Positions 25,225-36,481 of a DNA stretch of 64,000 nucleotides are shown here, piece after piece. The translations under genes were made by a program, and so were the position numbers. The stretch comes from Apostichopus japonicus (taxonomy: Eukaryota; Echinodermata; Holothuroidea; Aspidochirotida; Stichopodidae): assembly GCF_037975245.1 (NCBI RefSeq), contig NC_092563.1:234001-298000 (forward strand), given 5' to 3'. A model generated the notes under the pieces. It had not been told where the DNA came from and ran no database searches. It saw nothing but the letters and a program-made list of their open reading frames with translations. The first letter of the stretch is position 1; each line of letters opens with the position of its first letter.

Positions 25225-28200
25225 CTGTTATAAAGAAAAGCAAATACAATACATCATCAAACACATAGACCATGACAAAATCCATGTCATCAATATTTAC
25301 ACTCATGTCTCGAAGCAAACATAGTAGGCTGTACCATTGATAGGAACATTTCATTGTTGCGGTACTACACGGTTATCAGTATAAGATATATCCATCTGGT
25401 TTGTCTCGTAAACCATGGCGCTACAAATAGTTATGCAATATCAGGTGCATAAAACCTTCATATGCACAGTATTTTAAGTACTTTTAATAGCATGAAGGCT
25501 ACAGATTTGATTTACACTGCTTTCTTGCTACTAACAGTTGTGGGATGAATCCTATTAAATTAAAAATCAACAACAAATACAAACGACTCGGAGGTTGCAA
25601 AACTATTCTGCATGAGTAGGGTATAGCCTCTATCAGCTGAATAGCTGAACAGCTGTTACTGAGACTTCAACTTGGGTTTTAATTACAGTATGTATCTCCG
25701 GGTCCTCATTTGGTAAACTTCTTTTTTCATTTAATTTTAATTGAAAGTGACCTTTCGTTATCAAAAAAATTCCTTTATATTAAAAGTTAATGAAATTGTA
25801 ATTAATAAGTGCCCTGTTTATTAACAAATGAAGAATATGATGTACTTAATGGAATAAAACACCGTACAAATACTGGAATTTATGATACCATCGGAATTCA
25901 CACGCGATCCACATATCCGGAAATATTTCAGGTAACTTTGTGGTTTCCACCTAAAAGTCACATGTTCCAAATCTGTACTCACAATGGATTTTAACTAACA
26001 GTGTACAACTTACCAAAATTACATTTTTGCCTACAGTCATCGTTCAAGTATGTCATGTAATGTATGTATATTAAGTTAATGTCATACAGTGTATGGACAT
26101 AAGCATATGATGTGCTTTGGATCTCTTGACCTGAAATGACTCAAAACATTGACCTCCACAAAAACAATTTCTGCTTTCACCCATTGTATTTTTGCACCTG
26201 TATATTCTGCCTTCAGGTGATAATTGTCAGTTCGAGAGGCACCAACAACTTTTAGGAGGGTCACAATATTAGGTCCTGAAACTTGTGAAGCCATATCAAA
26301 CGTTTGATATTTGTCAAAAGGGTGTATTTTAATATTTATAGGGACATGCCCACTCCTTGTTTGTACCCGGCCTGCCAAAGATCTGGCTGCCATATATCAG
26401 ATATCGAATTGATAATCGTCATGACATCGAGTTATGCAAATTCAGGCTTCCATACTGACATACCCTGACACACCTACTTGAAAAGCACGTTCGTCCTTAT
26501 TAACACATATAGTATCGCATTCTAATTTTCATGACCATTATTAAAGTCAATTGCATAAATACATGACCAGCCAGTCCTGCTCAATTAAATGGGATGCAGA
26601 TACAATCGTAAGCTCTATCTTATATGCAGCGATCTTTGTGATGAACTCTCCAAACTCCCTTAAACAGCTAAGAACAATCTTGCTCAAATTGAGAGATATC
26701 CCAGTTGAAAAGTCGCGTCTGAGAGACGGCACTTTGTAAACCTGTGATGTGATAGTGCCACTAGGATCTGAAACTTTATACTTTCCTTCTACTTTTGTTT
26801 TCACTTTCATATTTTCAAGGTAAAAGGTTAACAGTATCGACACTGAAACCAATGTCATCATTAAAGAGCATCAATATTTTAAAAAAATCCTTCCCCATTA
26901 CAGGAAATAAACATTGTAATAAATAAAATAGAACATAACAGAATTAAGCACGTGTGGGTCATATTTCTCTTTCTCTATTTTGCAGCTTACCTAATGAAAG
27001 AGGATTAATCCTGTAATATCTCCTACATGGAATGAAATTTACCTTATATATTTGGGAAATTGTTCATTACTGTTATCTCTTTTGTGATAAACGATTCTCG
27101 GGTCTGTGTTTTTTAATGTTTACCTTACCATAGGCATAGGAGCCCAATTTGATTGGGGGGGGGGGGGCTGGAACGACTTGCCGGAAAACATAACCAAAAT
27201 TTTTCGCGCCATCCGCGCGCGTTCAACATCTTAATGTACATATCATATAGGCATTCATCAGTTATTACATCGCATGCCAATTACGTACAATCATTTGCCG
27301 TGCTTTTACCCTTCCATATTGGCTATTATTTTCGGGGAGGTCGTTTTACATTTAGTGATGGCATTAGTAATGGCGAATTAGTCGGGCAAGCTTAGAACTA
27401 TATTTTAATTACCAAGGAGATTTTTTTATAAACTATTGATTTCCTTTAACTACATCATTGCAATTTATTTTTCTTTCAATAAGTGCCCGAAAAATTCTCA
27501 GCATATTGCTCGAATTTACACAAAAATATTTGTACGCCATTAAATGTTTTTCTTCAGATCAGATCATTTTGAACTCATGCGATTTATTCACTTATAGTGT
27601 CCACTATATTGTAGTGCGAAGCGCGCTACAATATTGGGATTACTAGCATACTCCATCATATACATGGCTGGCTGGTGAAATGGTGAATGCCAGCTGAACA
27701 CACTCTTCATAGCAAACTCAAATTCACAGGTTGGTTACGCAAGAAAAAAACCGACCCAGATTTACAAAGAATTGTGGCGGTGAACAGTTAATTCTGCACA
27801 TACGCGAAAAGAAAATAGGTCTTCTTGGGTAGCATACTTCCTCAAAACAATGCGTAAAATTCTCTACTTTGGTTGTTATTCTCGAATTGAAAAATACATG
27901 TAACATTTGAACGCATTTGAATTAAAACATACTGCAAAAAAAGGTACAAGCAACACATGTTCATCGTATTTATCCGCAACGACTCGGCGTTATCTGTTCT
28001 AATTCAGCTCATATGCACTTGGTACGTTGTGATTGTTATCGCCATCTAGCAACGAGGATATATAGTAAAGTTAACATGTTGTTCCAATTGACCAATCAGT
28101 GTGCAGGACTCTGTGTATTCTCTGTCACGTCCGAAACAGGTGTGATTTGTGAATTACAGCTTGGTTGTCTGGTTAGTCTGTGATGGTTTTAGTCATCATT

Positions 28201-28691
28201 TCTAGCCATCATATAGCCTAGGTTTGGTATACGCTAAGGGACCAAACGCCGAACTAGCTTCTTGGTCACCGAAATAACTTCAAAAGGGTTGCAGTAACAA
28301 TTAAAGAACCCTCCAATGAATACCAACAACTGACTAACTTTCGCCTTCACCGCGCACATCAATGACATGTATTTGTATACAAATACAGTTGTTCTAGTTC
28401 TATATTGCTCTCGGTTGCATAAAATCATCTTTAGAGCAGTTAATTTGTAAACTGTAAAATTGCCTATTAAATATCATGATTGTGGAAAAGTCCATATTTG
28501 TTACTTCCTACTAAGATTGGACTTAAATTTTATCGATCTTAGAACTCATCATCATTTCCAGCATGTTCACTTGACGTACAGCACGCAACCACTATTGGGT
28601 ACAGGGCTAAACGGGTAGACTCGATCAAGTATCACTATCCTGCAAAACTGACCTTTTGGGTTAGAAGAAAATCTGTTTTCAGTTAAATCAC
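25225..28691 (-). other. Probable intron between DED-like and VLIG exons, with two unassigned open frames
   Basis: Two minus-strand frames look less random than the rest. The first is 26842-26547, preceded by acceptor ATTGGTTTCAG, encoding an amphipathic stretch with SLNLSKIVLSCLREFGEF. The second is 26393-26082, with NIKIHPFDKYQTFDMASQ. I recognise neither, and no donor with matching phase is visible. They could be extra exons of the DED/VLIG gene, an unrelated gene relic or chance. The rest of the stretch holds a transposon relic (27129-27395) and unremarkable AT-rich sequence. Confidence 0.25.
27129..27395 (+). mobile_element. TIR-element relic, family shared with 45119-45415
   Basis: Starts with cataggcataggag, a G run, then gacttgccggaaaa, then aaaatttttcgcgcc.tccgcgcgcgttcaacat, and ends near ttagtaatggcgaatta. 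The reverse complement of 45119-45415 carries the same blocks in the same order, including ttattacatcgcatgcca. These are therefore two copies of one non-coding repeat family with a CATAGGCGTAGGAG-type terminus. Confidence 0.75.
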
Positions 28692-29000
28692 CGAGGAACG
28701 ATGTCTTGTAGTCCATAACTAGATCCAATGCTTCATTCGCCTCCAGTACGCCCAGTAGTTCCACCAGTGCATCTACATCATCCTCTTTGACAATACCTTC
28801 CTTCTCCCAGTTGGCCATAAGACAGTGGAATGGCTTTTGTAATTCATCCACCTTCAGCACAAAGTCATGATCTTGATCTGTCAGTTGAGCAAGTTCCGTG
28901 ACGGCACCATGATCTAGGCACTTCTCTAATCCATGTACCATCAAACTAAACGGTTTGATCTTGAATTTCCTACATTTACGACCGTCCTTCCTTTCGAATC
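28692..29000 (-). CDS. Exon encoding a death-effector-like (DED) domain, proposed part of the VLIG gene
   Basis: A 309-bp open segment is bounded by acceptor TTTTCCCCTCAAG at 29001 and donor TCG|GTGATT at 28691, phase 1 at both ends (2 nt + 102 codons + 1 nt). From the PFSLMVHGLEKCL helix, the translation aligns with the FADD death-effector domain with few gaps. H1 'PF..L.H....CL' and H2 'TEL..L' are in register; then come a variable middle, 'F..LM.NWEKEGI', and a DALVELLGVLEANEALDLVMDY ending of the helix-5/6 type. The helix-6 RxDL motif of classical DEDs is read as ALDL, without the Arg. DEDs are homotypic adaptors in caspase-8/FADD signalling. Membership in the VLIG transcript is inferred from strand, order and matching phase. 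It could instead be a separate small gene, or another death-fold class. Confidence 0.55.
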
Positions 29001-29244
29001 CTTGAGGGGAAAACAGAAAGTCAATACTTTCAGTGATTTTGTCCTTACATTATTGCCTAGTGTTTACCAGCACGAAACGTGCAATCATTAGGAAATACAC
29101 GGGGATCTTGTGCATAGACAGATAGATAGATAGATATATATGTATATTTATGATATTGCATTTTTCAACTCAATACGATTTCAAATATGTGTGGGGGTGT
29201 GTGTTTGTGTATTATGTGAGATTGGAAGGGTGCAGGGTTAGTAC

Positions 29245-29334
29245 CATTGTCAAACGGCGGCATGGTCGCCAAAGACTGGAGATCACTGTGAATGCTTTCT
29301 CGATTAGTCGACGTTAATTCTGGCGTTGTTCTTT
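29245..29334 (-). CDS. 90-bp linker exon, copy 3 of 3
   Basis: Exactly 90 bp between an AG (acceptor ATGTAG) and GTACTA donor, phase 1 at both ends. With the G of the preceding exon it encodes a 30-residue unit, E-R-T-T-P-E-L-TST-N-R-ES, then LQSL. It shares the TST..ES and LQSL landmarks with 29793-29882 and 32564-32653. It lies 244 bp upstream of the DED-like exon on the transcript. Low-complexity Ser/Thr/Pro composition suggests a flexible spacer. Confidence 0.6.
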
Positions 29335-29792
29335 CTACATGAAGTGAAATTTAGGGAAATAACACATCCTTAGTATGAAGTAATGTTCATAATTAAATAT
29401 TTTAACGCTGAAATGTGTGAACACAGTTATTCATGAACATGCATATATCTTCAAAACATCATATAGCCCCATTTATGTTCATGACAGTAGTCATTATCTA
29501 TTAACATAAAACATAAATACAACATACAAAAATGTCTGACATAAATCGTACGAAGTACTCAACGAGAGTGACGCTATACTGCCGATGAAGTGGCTTTTTA
29601 TAAGAGTTTGAACTCCGATTATATGTATGATTTATAACATACATCCAGAACCACCTGATAGAATTAACTTTTCAAACTATGTTCAGACAAGCCTGTCATG
29701 AATGTGTCTACTATATATAAGAGTGGGATAGACAGAGAATCGTAATTTTTAGGCAGCATTGTTTTCATTTGGTTGATATAATCGTTTAATAC

Positions 29793-29882
29793 CGTTGGCA
29801 GACAGCGGCTTGGCAGGTAAGGATTGAAGATGGGCAGAGCTGCTTTCTTCATTGGTCGACGTCAGTCCTGGCGATGCATTTT
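29793..29882 (-). CDS. 90-bp linker exon, copy 2 of 3
   Basis: Same size, border phases and landmarks as the other two copies: acceptor CATTTAG, donor AACG|GTATTA. The 30-residue unit runs E-N-A-S-P-G-L-TST-N-E-ES and ends HLQSLPAKPLSAN. The high similarity of exon and splice borders indicates exon duplication. Confidence 0.65.
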
Positions 29883-30059
29883 CTAAATGAAAGGACGTGT
29901 ACAGAGAGGAAAGAATGAATCGTTAATGTTAAGTTATGCGCATGCTTATGATAAGTTTACATAAATAAATAATTAGTAATGATTACTTACATTGGAACGA
30001 ATTATTTGCACATATTACGTTTGAAAGTTTTCCGATCGGGATATCACACATTGCTTTCA

Positions 30060-31680
30060 TAACATGTAGTGTACTTCGGTCATGTTTCCAGGGTAGAAGG
30101 GATTTGTTTACCAGGGATGGGTTGCACTTCGCTAATACTGGGGCGTTGTTGTTTGGTAGGATGGTGAATTACTCTGTTGAACAGCTATGTTTAAACTAAA
30201 TTGGGGTGCGAATGAAGTGGGGGGGGGGCAGGCATATATTTTGATAAGGATTATGTTTATTGTGAAGGTGCTTATAGGCATTTTGAAAGCATGGAAAGTG
30301 ATTGCTATAGTTCTATCATTATCAGGAGGCATGCTAAGGTACAGAGTTGTTCAGGGATAAGCTGAAGATTTCTTTACCAATGCTAAAAGTATTTGTAAAA
30401 ATTGTAAGTGTTGAGAAATCTCAGTTGCAAGGTTCTTTTGTAAATTCTGTCTAGTGCGAGTTGTCCACAGACAACTCCAATAGTAATCTAAGCCCTGTTA
30501 TTACAGGCCCGTTAGTCTCTCTATAGTTGTTTATAAGGTCATGGAGTCTATTGTTAAAAAGTCTAAGGTCAGTAGTCAGTCTTTGACCAGAGTGGCTCAA
30601 CATGGCTTTTGTCCATAAAAGGTCTTGTCTCACTAATATTCTTGAGTTTATGGAAGATGTATCAAGCTCACTAAATAGGCAGAAGTCTGTATATTTTGTG
30701 TTCCTGGATTTCTAGAAGGCATTGGAAGATTCCTCACCAGCGTATTTCACTTAGAGGCTGAAGAGTATGGGTGTCAATGGGAATTTACTGTCTTGGATCG
30801 AGAATTGGCTTGATAATATAAAACAGAGGGTTAAAATTGAAGGCTGTGCTTCTTCTTGACGTTACTAGTAGGGTTCCACAAGGGTCTGTTTTGGGTCCCT
30901 TGTTGTTTGTAGCCTATATAGATGCCATTGACGGAGATATTTTGTGTACTGCTAAGAAGTTCGCTGATGACACCAAACTGTATTCTGAGATCTCTTCCAA
31001 AAGCGGTTCTGAGAAATTTCAAATGGATTTGGATAAGGTTTTTTTCCTGGTCTCAGGGATGTCAAATGCTTTATAATATTGATAAATGCAAGGTGATGCA
31101 TAATGTTAGGAGTAACCAAAAGTATACCAACAATCTTAATGGTGAGGAGTTACAGGAAGTCTTTGTTGAAAGAGACCTAGGTTTCTACATTGACTCATTT
31201 CTGCAACCTTAGCTCGAACCTGCCTACTAAAAGAGGTAATAGCTTTTTAGGTATGATCAAGAGGAACTTCAGTTTTCTGAAAGTGGACATATATAGTTGT
31301 TAGGCTTTATAAGCCGTTGGTTAGGCCTCATATGGAGTATGCTGTGCAGGCTTGGAACCCATATTTTGATAAGGATAAGGAAGTACTCGAGAAGGTCCAG
31401 AGGGTTCCTTAAAGAGTGTTCCTTATTATAATCGGTTACAGCTGTTGAATCTCACCACATTGGAGCTTAGGAGATTACTTGGTGACTTGATTCATGTTTA
31501 CAAGATTGTGCATGGTTTTGACTATTATCCTTCACTGGCTTTTTGATGTTTGCTAATAGTAGTTGTACCAGAGGTCATTGTATTAAACTCCAAAAGTCAC
31601 AAAGTAGGATTAATGTTCGGCATAACTTTTTTCTAATAGGGTTGTGAATGAGTGGAACGGTTTGCCTATGACCTCCACCA
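30060..31680 (+). mobile_element. CR1-like non-LTR retrotransposon remnant
   Basis: Plus-strand debris with many stops and frameshifts lies within the intron between linker copies 1 and 2. Near 30080-30190, TRDGLHFANTGALLFGRM resembles the end of the esterase-like ORF1 domain of CR1-type elements. From about 30500 the reverse transcriptase follows: a Q-HGF-type block, then SRVPQGSVLGPLLFVAYI and KFADDTKLY near 30860-30990. The RT thumb and tail follow (KCKVMH, then ERDLGFYID, then RPHMEYAVQAWNP) up to a terminal VVNEWNGLP near 31640-31670. It lies antisense to the host gene and is not functional. Confidence 0.85.
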
Positions 31681-32100
31681 AAAACCAAAGGGATCTTAAA
31701 CTCAACGTGTCACAGCTAAATACTTGGTACGTGATTGGTCCAAGCGTGATACGTGATTGGTCCAAGCGTCCCTTCTTGAGATATCGTGTTAACAAGGTTT
31801 TAACAATTTGACCCCTGGTGACCCCAAATGACCGTTGACCTCCATCAAAAACCAAAGGGATCTTGAACTCAACGTGTCACAAATTCATACTAATATGAGA
31901 TTGTTCCAAGCACCTCTTTATGAGCTATCGTGTTTACAAGGTTATCATAATTTGACGCTTTTGTGACCCCAAATAACCTTGAACTCCCCTAAAACAATAT
32001 GCTTCTTCTACTCGATGTGGTACTTCTACACACCAATTATGACATTTGTCCAAGTTCCATTCTTGAGATATCGTGTTGACAAGCAAGGCATCACCATAGA
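31660..32100. repeat. Three diverged ~150-bp tandem units
   Basis: Units begin near 31670, 31829 and 31968. They share tgacctccaccaaaaacc, a caaagggatctt(a/g)aactc block, then gagatatcgtgtt.acaagg and tttgac.c...tgaccccaaat. Identity falls from the first to the third unit. No coding potential is apparent. Confidence 0.7.
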
Positions 32101-32261
32101 AATTTATTAGGATGGGCATCACACACACACTCACAAACACCCACCCATACTCACCCGCCTGCACACATACAAAGGTTACGATTATCATCAAAACCGAATT
32201 CATGGCAACTCCAATACAGCTATTTAGCTTACACTACACTTTGCATTATACACACGAAATT

Positions 32262-32366
<105 letters not shown>

Positions 32367-32563
32367 CATTATTTCTTAAATGGTTTGAATTCCAAACCTT
32401 TGAGTGTGTAAAAATGAAAAAGGGAGCAAATATAACTTCAAAACTTGGATCCTTTTTTTGTGTTTGCTGGACTTAAGAGGTAAACGAAGAATATGAAACA
32501 GAGATATAACCTTTCTCCATGCAAAGTAAAAGTTGAAGAGTGAAAATTTTTAACAATCAATAC

Positions 32564-32653
32564 CATTATCAGGCAGCGGCAAGGCAGGCAATGATTGAAG
32601 ATGACTGTGATTGCTTTCTCCATGGGTCGACGTAAACCCTGACGATGCACTTT
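32564..32653 (-). CDS. 90-bp linker exon, copy 1 of 3
   Basis: Bounded by acceptor TTTTGTTTTAG (at 32654) and donor AATG|GTATTG, 90 bp, phase 1-1. It encodes a 30-residue unit with GFTSTHGES, then HLQSLPALPLPDN, homologous to copies 2 and 3. About 2.7 kb of intron, including the CR1 remnant, separates it from copy 2. Confidence 0.65.
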
Positions 32654-33770
32654 CTAAAACAAAAGATATACAGACAAGTTACTTACATACTGAATTATTT
32701 GAATATTACCTATAGCTGCAAAACACTGTTGTTCACTTTCATTACATGCAAAACTTGCTTTCGACTAAGCTATCCAACCGGTGGAGACGGCCAGACGGGG
32801 CCTTGATATAAACGGCCCATTTTTGAAAAAGACGATAACGTTATCAAATGTATGGCACCACGGTCTGATCCAGCGGTGCACCGGTTTTGAGCCAGTAAGC
32901 CGGTAGCCCAATTCGCCTTTATTAAACACATAGGCCTACCTTTACCGACACACAAAAACCTTACCTACCTTTAGAAAATATGGACCCTATTGGTCTCGAG
33001 CTGAAGGGTGTGTCCCTTTACAACTGATAACGGAGCTTCATGTAACATTGGTTACCGGACTGAATAGTTTCATAAAGTTCTTTGATTTTGAATTCGCATG
33101 AAAGAAGGGTCTCCAGGGCAGCTCCATGTTCACACCACCGACAAAAAGCGAGCACTGAGTGTAGACAGCTTCTAACACTGCGTGTCGCGAAATCCGTCGG
33201 ATGAATTTTTTTAAAATACGAAATAACAATACTTCGCTACATACGCCATATATTAGGTCCATAAAGCCTGGACCTTCGCCGACGAAGCTATAGACTTAAT
33301 TATCTTTCAAGGATTGTGTGATACTTACACGTGTCATTCAAGGATGAGTTAAGGAGGCAGAAATATTATATTTGATATTTTATAATCCAAGGAAATGGAA
33401 ACTTGGGTGATCGTAACATTTGTCTCTATAACGTTTTCGATTTTCATGATATTTACTTTGAAAAACATGCTTAATATCCGGAACGCTGCTTTAAAGCTAA
33501 ATTAGATAACGACGACGTCGACTCCTCTCAGTACAGGCCCGAATTTGAATATTAACCCATTGTTTCATCAATTCTAATGACTTAACCAGAGCGTACTCTT
33601 TTAAATTAATATAAACAACAACAAGGGGCAAAACCACGTATACTTCTGGTGGGGTGGCGGAGTAACCTGGTGGTGTGTGATTATGTGTATTAAACTGCAT
33701 AGTGTATATAATGCTCAATTTAACATTACTCTTTGAAGACTTAACGCAAAGATGAAGCAAATAAACAGAC

Positions 33771-33900
33771 CTTTCAGTAGATTTGGCGGTGGCAAGGAAC
33801 TAGGGTTTCTTTCATTCTCATTCGCAGGAACAGAAGGCGGTTTCGACGGTGCTGCTGCTTTGGGGGCCGTAAAATTTCGAGATTTTGGCTTATTTTTTTT
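33771..33900 (-). CDS. Lys/Pro-rich exon, proposed upstream exon of the DED/VLIG gene
   Basis: An open segment between acceptor ATTTCAG (33901-33902) and donor GAAAG|GTCTGT (33769-33770). It reads KKNKPKSRNF, an Ala/Lys/Pro stretch, then SVPANENERN and SSLPPPNLLK. It ends in phase 1, as the 90-bp exons require upstream, and begins in phase 0 after eight A. Composition suggests a basic, disordered segment. Further 5' exons and the start codon were not found in the window. The call rests on splice borders, phase and position only. Confidence 0.42.
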
Positions 33901-34396
33901 CTGAAATATAAAGAATTAAGAATACAATAACGAATGATGAAATTTCCACTTCCAGATCGATGAGCAACAATAATGCCAATTCTGTTCTTATCACACAATT
34001 CGTACTGTACCATAGAGTAAACAAAATCAACAATATTAACAACCATTAAGCCTCATGATGTATTCTATCTTGGCGGTCGAAAGAACCTCTTTTAGTACTA
34101 TTCTGTAGTAAATAATCCCACAATTCATTTTCAGGTGGATGCATCAACAAACAACAGATACGTTACGAAAAGCTTATATAATCTGGACTCACGTCCCCTG
34201 ACTTGTTTTATTATTCTAGTTGATGTAATTAGTTTATCCAAATTATAGTTCTTCCAAGATTGAGAAATAATTTGTTCTGTACGATATCGTCATCAAAAAT
34301 TACATTATTGTGTACAAAGAAAACCTAAATCTCGTCCCGGAAACATAATAGCTACGGGGAGGATGGGGTGAGATAGAAGAGGAGGTACACTGGTTA

Positions 34397-34662
34397 CCAG
34401 TGTTGTAGTACTCGAAACTTGCAAAACAAGTAGTCCAGTACAACTCGGGTACTTTTTTGCAAATACTCGGTGCTCAATCTCAACAAAAACTACTTGATGT
34501 TAAAATACGCGTACTCTTTATACAATACTCGAACTCGCATGCTATTAAAATTATTCGTGCTTGAACTTGATTTGAAGTACTTGGTTCTCGCTCAGGATTA
34601 GTACTTTAAGACTTGCATAAAGAACTAGTTATGTAAAACTGTTCGACAGGTAGCAACATAAT
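34397..34662. repeat. Degenerate repeat rich in tactcg / gtactt motifs
   Basis: Begins cagtgttgtagtactcg, a hAT-like start, and contains many tactcg and agtac motifs. A related stretch with the same motifs is at about 36625-36705. It is probably an old non-autonomous DNA element later disrupted by the insertions between the two parts. Confidence 0.35.
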
Positions 34663-35633
34663 CACTGGCGGATCCAAGGGGGCCAAGGGTGAGCCAAAAA
34701 GTGTTTCCGAACATCCGCTAAATCATATGATTGGAAATTAAAAAAAACGAGAGGAATAGCAGTGGTAGACTAGTCTAAACCTTTTCGTTTTCTGGTTTAA
34801 ATTTAAATGCAGAGCTCCCAACTGACCCGCAATTCGCGGGAATCAGACCCGCATTCTAACAACCAAACCCGCTGACCCGCACAAGCGTCCGAAAAATCCG
34901 CATTGTATTTGTCAAGTATACATAAAAAAATTTGCATCAAATTTTGACTTAGCAACCATCATTTCTTTAGCATTTAGCATAATAGAATATAAAACCTCCT
35001 TTATAGCATCATTTGAACTTCAAATTAGCCTATATTTCTTTTCATTGGGGCGAGCAGCGAACATTTTCATGCCAAGGGATAGAATGAATTATCACCTACT
35101 ATTCAATTTATTGATGTTACACACACAAAAAATGCATATTTCTCAGAAAATTTTGAGTGACAAAAGCCTTTCTAAGTGCCACCATTTTACATGTAGGCAT
35201 CACCAGGATTCCAATTTTTTTTTATACCCCTCCCCCAGGACGGCGATTCGTGGCATGGACCAGCATTTGCCTTCTCAAGAGTTGGGAGCTATGTAAATGT
35301 ATGAGCATGAGGATTTACAGTTTAACACCATTTTGCAGTTACAGGCTGGTTGTAAGAAATTTATAACCTATGAGAAATAAAAATTTCTTGAGAAAGATGA
35401 TGCCAACTTTGTTTTATAAATATTTTAGAAAATTACACCTTGGAAACATTTTTTTAGAAGTAAATTAACATCACCATTGTACACTTTTGTCGCACCAAAT
35501 TGCATCTGAGGGCATTCAGCAATAGAAAATTTTCCAAAGGGGAGGGGGCACCCCCCTCCCCTTAGACCCCTCTCCCATATGACTCTTATGCCACTTTGGC
35601 CCCTCCCAAACAAAGGCCCTGGATCCGCCAATG
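34663..35633. mobile_element. hAT-like non-autonomous DNA transposon, 971 bp, 8-bp TSD
   Basis: The left terminus is CACTGGCGGATCCAAGG, and the right terminus reads CATTGGCGGATCCAGGG on the other strand. Perfect 8-bp direct repeats aacataat flank it at 34655-34662 and 35634-35641. Terminal sequence and TSD length are characteristic of hAT elements. Inside are a short 'acccgc' repeat region and a G/C-rich stem (ggagggggcaccccctcc-like) near the right end, but no transposase. Confidence 0.92.
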
Positions 35634-35865
35634 AACATAATGTTTGTATCCTTTTGGCATTCCATACTTTATTAGTCATGCTGTCCCGGCTACACCTCAA
35701 CAGAATCATGCATATATGCTAGTGTATATCCACATCCGTATTGGCTGTAAAAAGATGAAGAATACATCAGTGATGTTTGTTCAATTGCTAACCACGTACA
35801 GAACAATTACTAGCATGACTGCAGAATTACAATTAGTCAGGCTAACATATCTGTGTACACGTCTA

Positions 35866-36328
35866 TGGCAAGCCATGTGGGACAAACACCGCATAATATA
35901 TACGCGTATTAATTCGAATATATATGTGTTGTACATGTGTAAAGTTTCACTTTTTGAAGCGATCTCGCGAGCCAGCCAAAACATTTTTCGTTGGTATATG
36001 TACACAGCAAGAGCGGAAATGTGTTTTCGTGTATATTCTAATTAATCCGTGCATATATTGGATTTAATCCCCATATTTATTTTATTTTAATACGTGTATA
36101 TATTCGAATTAATACGTGTATATATTCGAATTAATACGTGTATATATTCGAATTAATACGTGTATATATTCGAATTAATACGTGTATATATTCGAATTAA
36201 TAAGCTAATATATTTAAGCCATATGATTGGCTAATAATATATAAGCGTATATATTCCAATTAATACGCGTATAAATTCCAATTAATACGCGGATATATTA
36301 TGCAGTGTTTGTCCCACATGGCTTGCCA
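35866..36328. mobile_element. AT-rich palindromic MITE, copy 1, with 8-10-bp TSD
   Basis: Termini TGGCAAGCCATGTGGGAC... and the matching reverse complement ...CACATGGCTTGCCA give inverted repeats of about 35 bp. The direct repeat tacacgtcta is at 35856-35865 and 36329-36338. The exact TSD length is ambiguous because the repeat overlaps TIR-compatible bases. The interior is AT-rich and holds a 22-bp tandem array. Confidence 0.88.
36089..36204. repeat. 22-bp tandem array inside the MITE
   Basis: Five near-perfect units of aatacgtgtatatattcgaa plus tt. The units are themselves partly palindromic (ttcgaa core). Confidence 0.93.
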
Positions 36329-36338
36329 TACACGTCTA

Positions 36339-36481
36339 TGGTAGGCCCTGTGGGACAAATATACTATACGCGTATTAAATCGAATATACACGTATTAAAT
36401 CAGCTGATTTAATACGTGTATATATATATTCGATTTAATACTCGTATAAAGTATGGTATATTTGTCCCAAATGGCTTACCA
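36339..36481. mobile_element. AT-rich palindromic MITE, copy 2 (short)
   Basis: Runs from tggtaggccctgtgggac to its near reverse complement ending atggcttacca, 143 bp, almost entirely a foldback centred on aatcagctgatt. It starts directly after the right TSD of copy 1. Confidence 0.8.

Noticed and set aside
25225-25354. In-frame ATG at 25354 as start of the VLIG protein
   Set aside because: The ~43 residues it adds are hydrophobic and unlike VLIG, and a good acceptor at 25225-25226 with the phase expected from the upstream exons argues that this stretch is intron.
35045-35366. Overlapping frames inside the hAT-like element as transposase
   Set aside because: Too short, in conflicting frames and without RNase H or dimerisation motifs; the element is non-autonomous.
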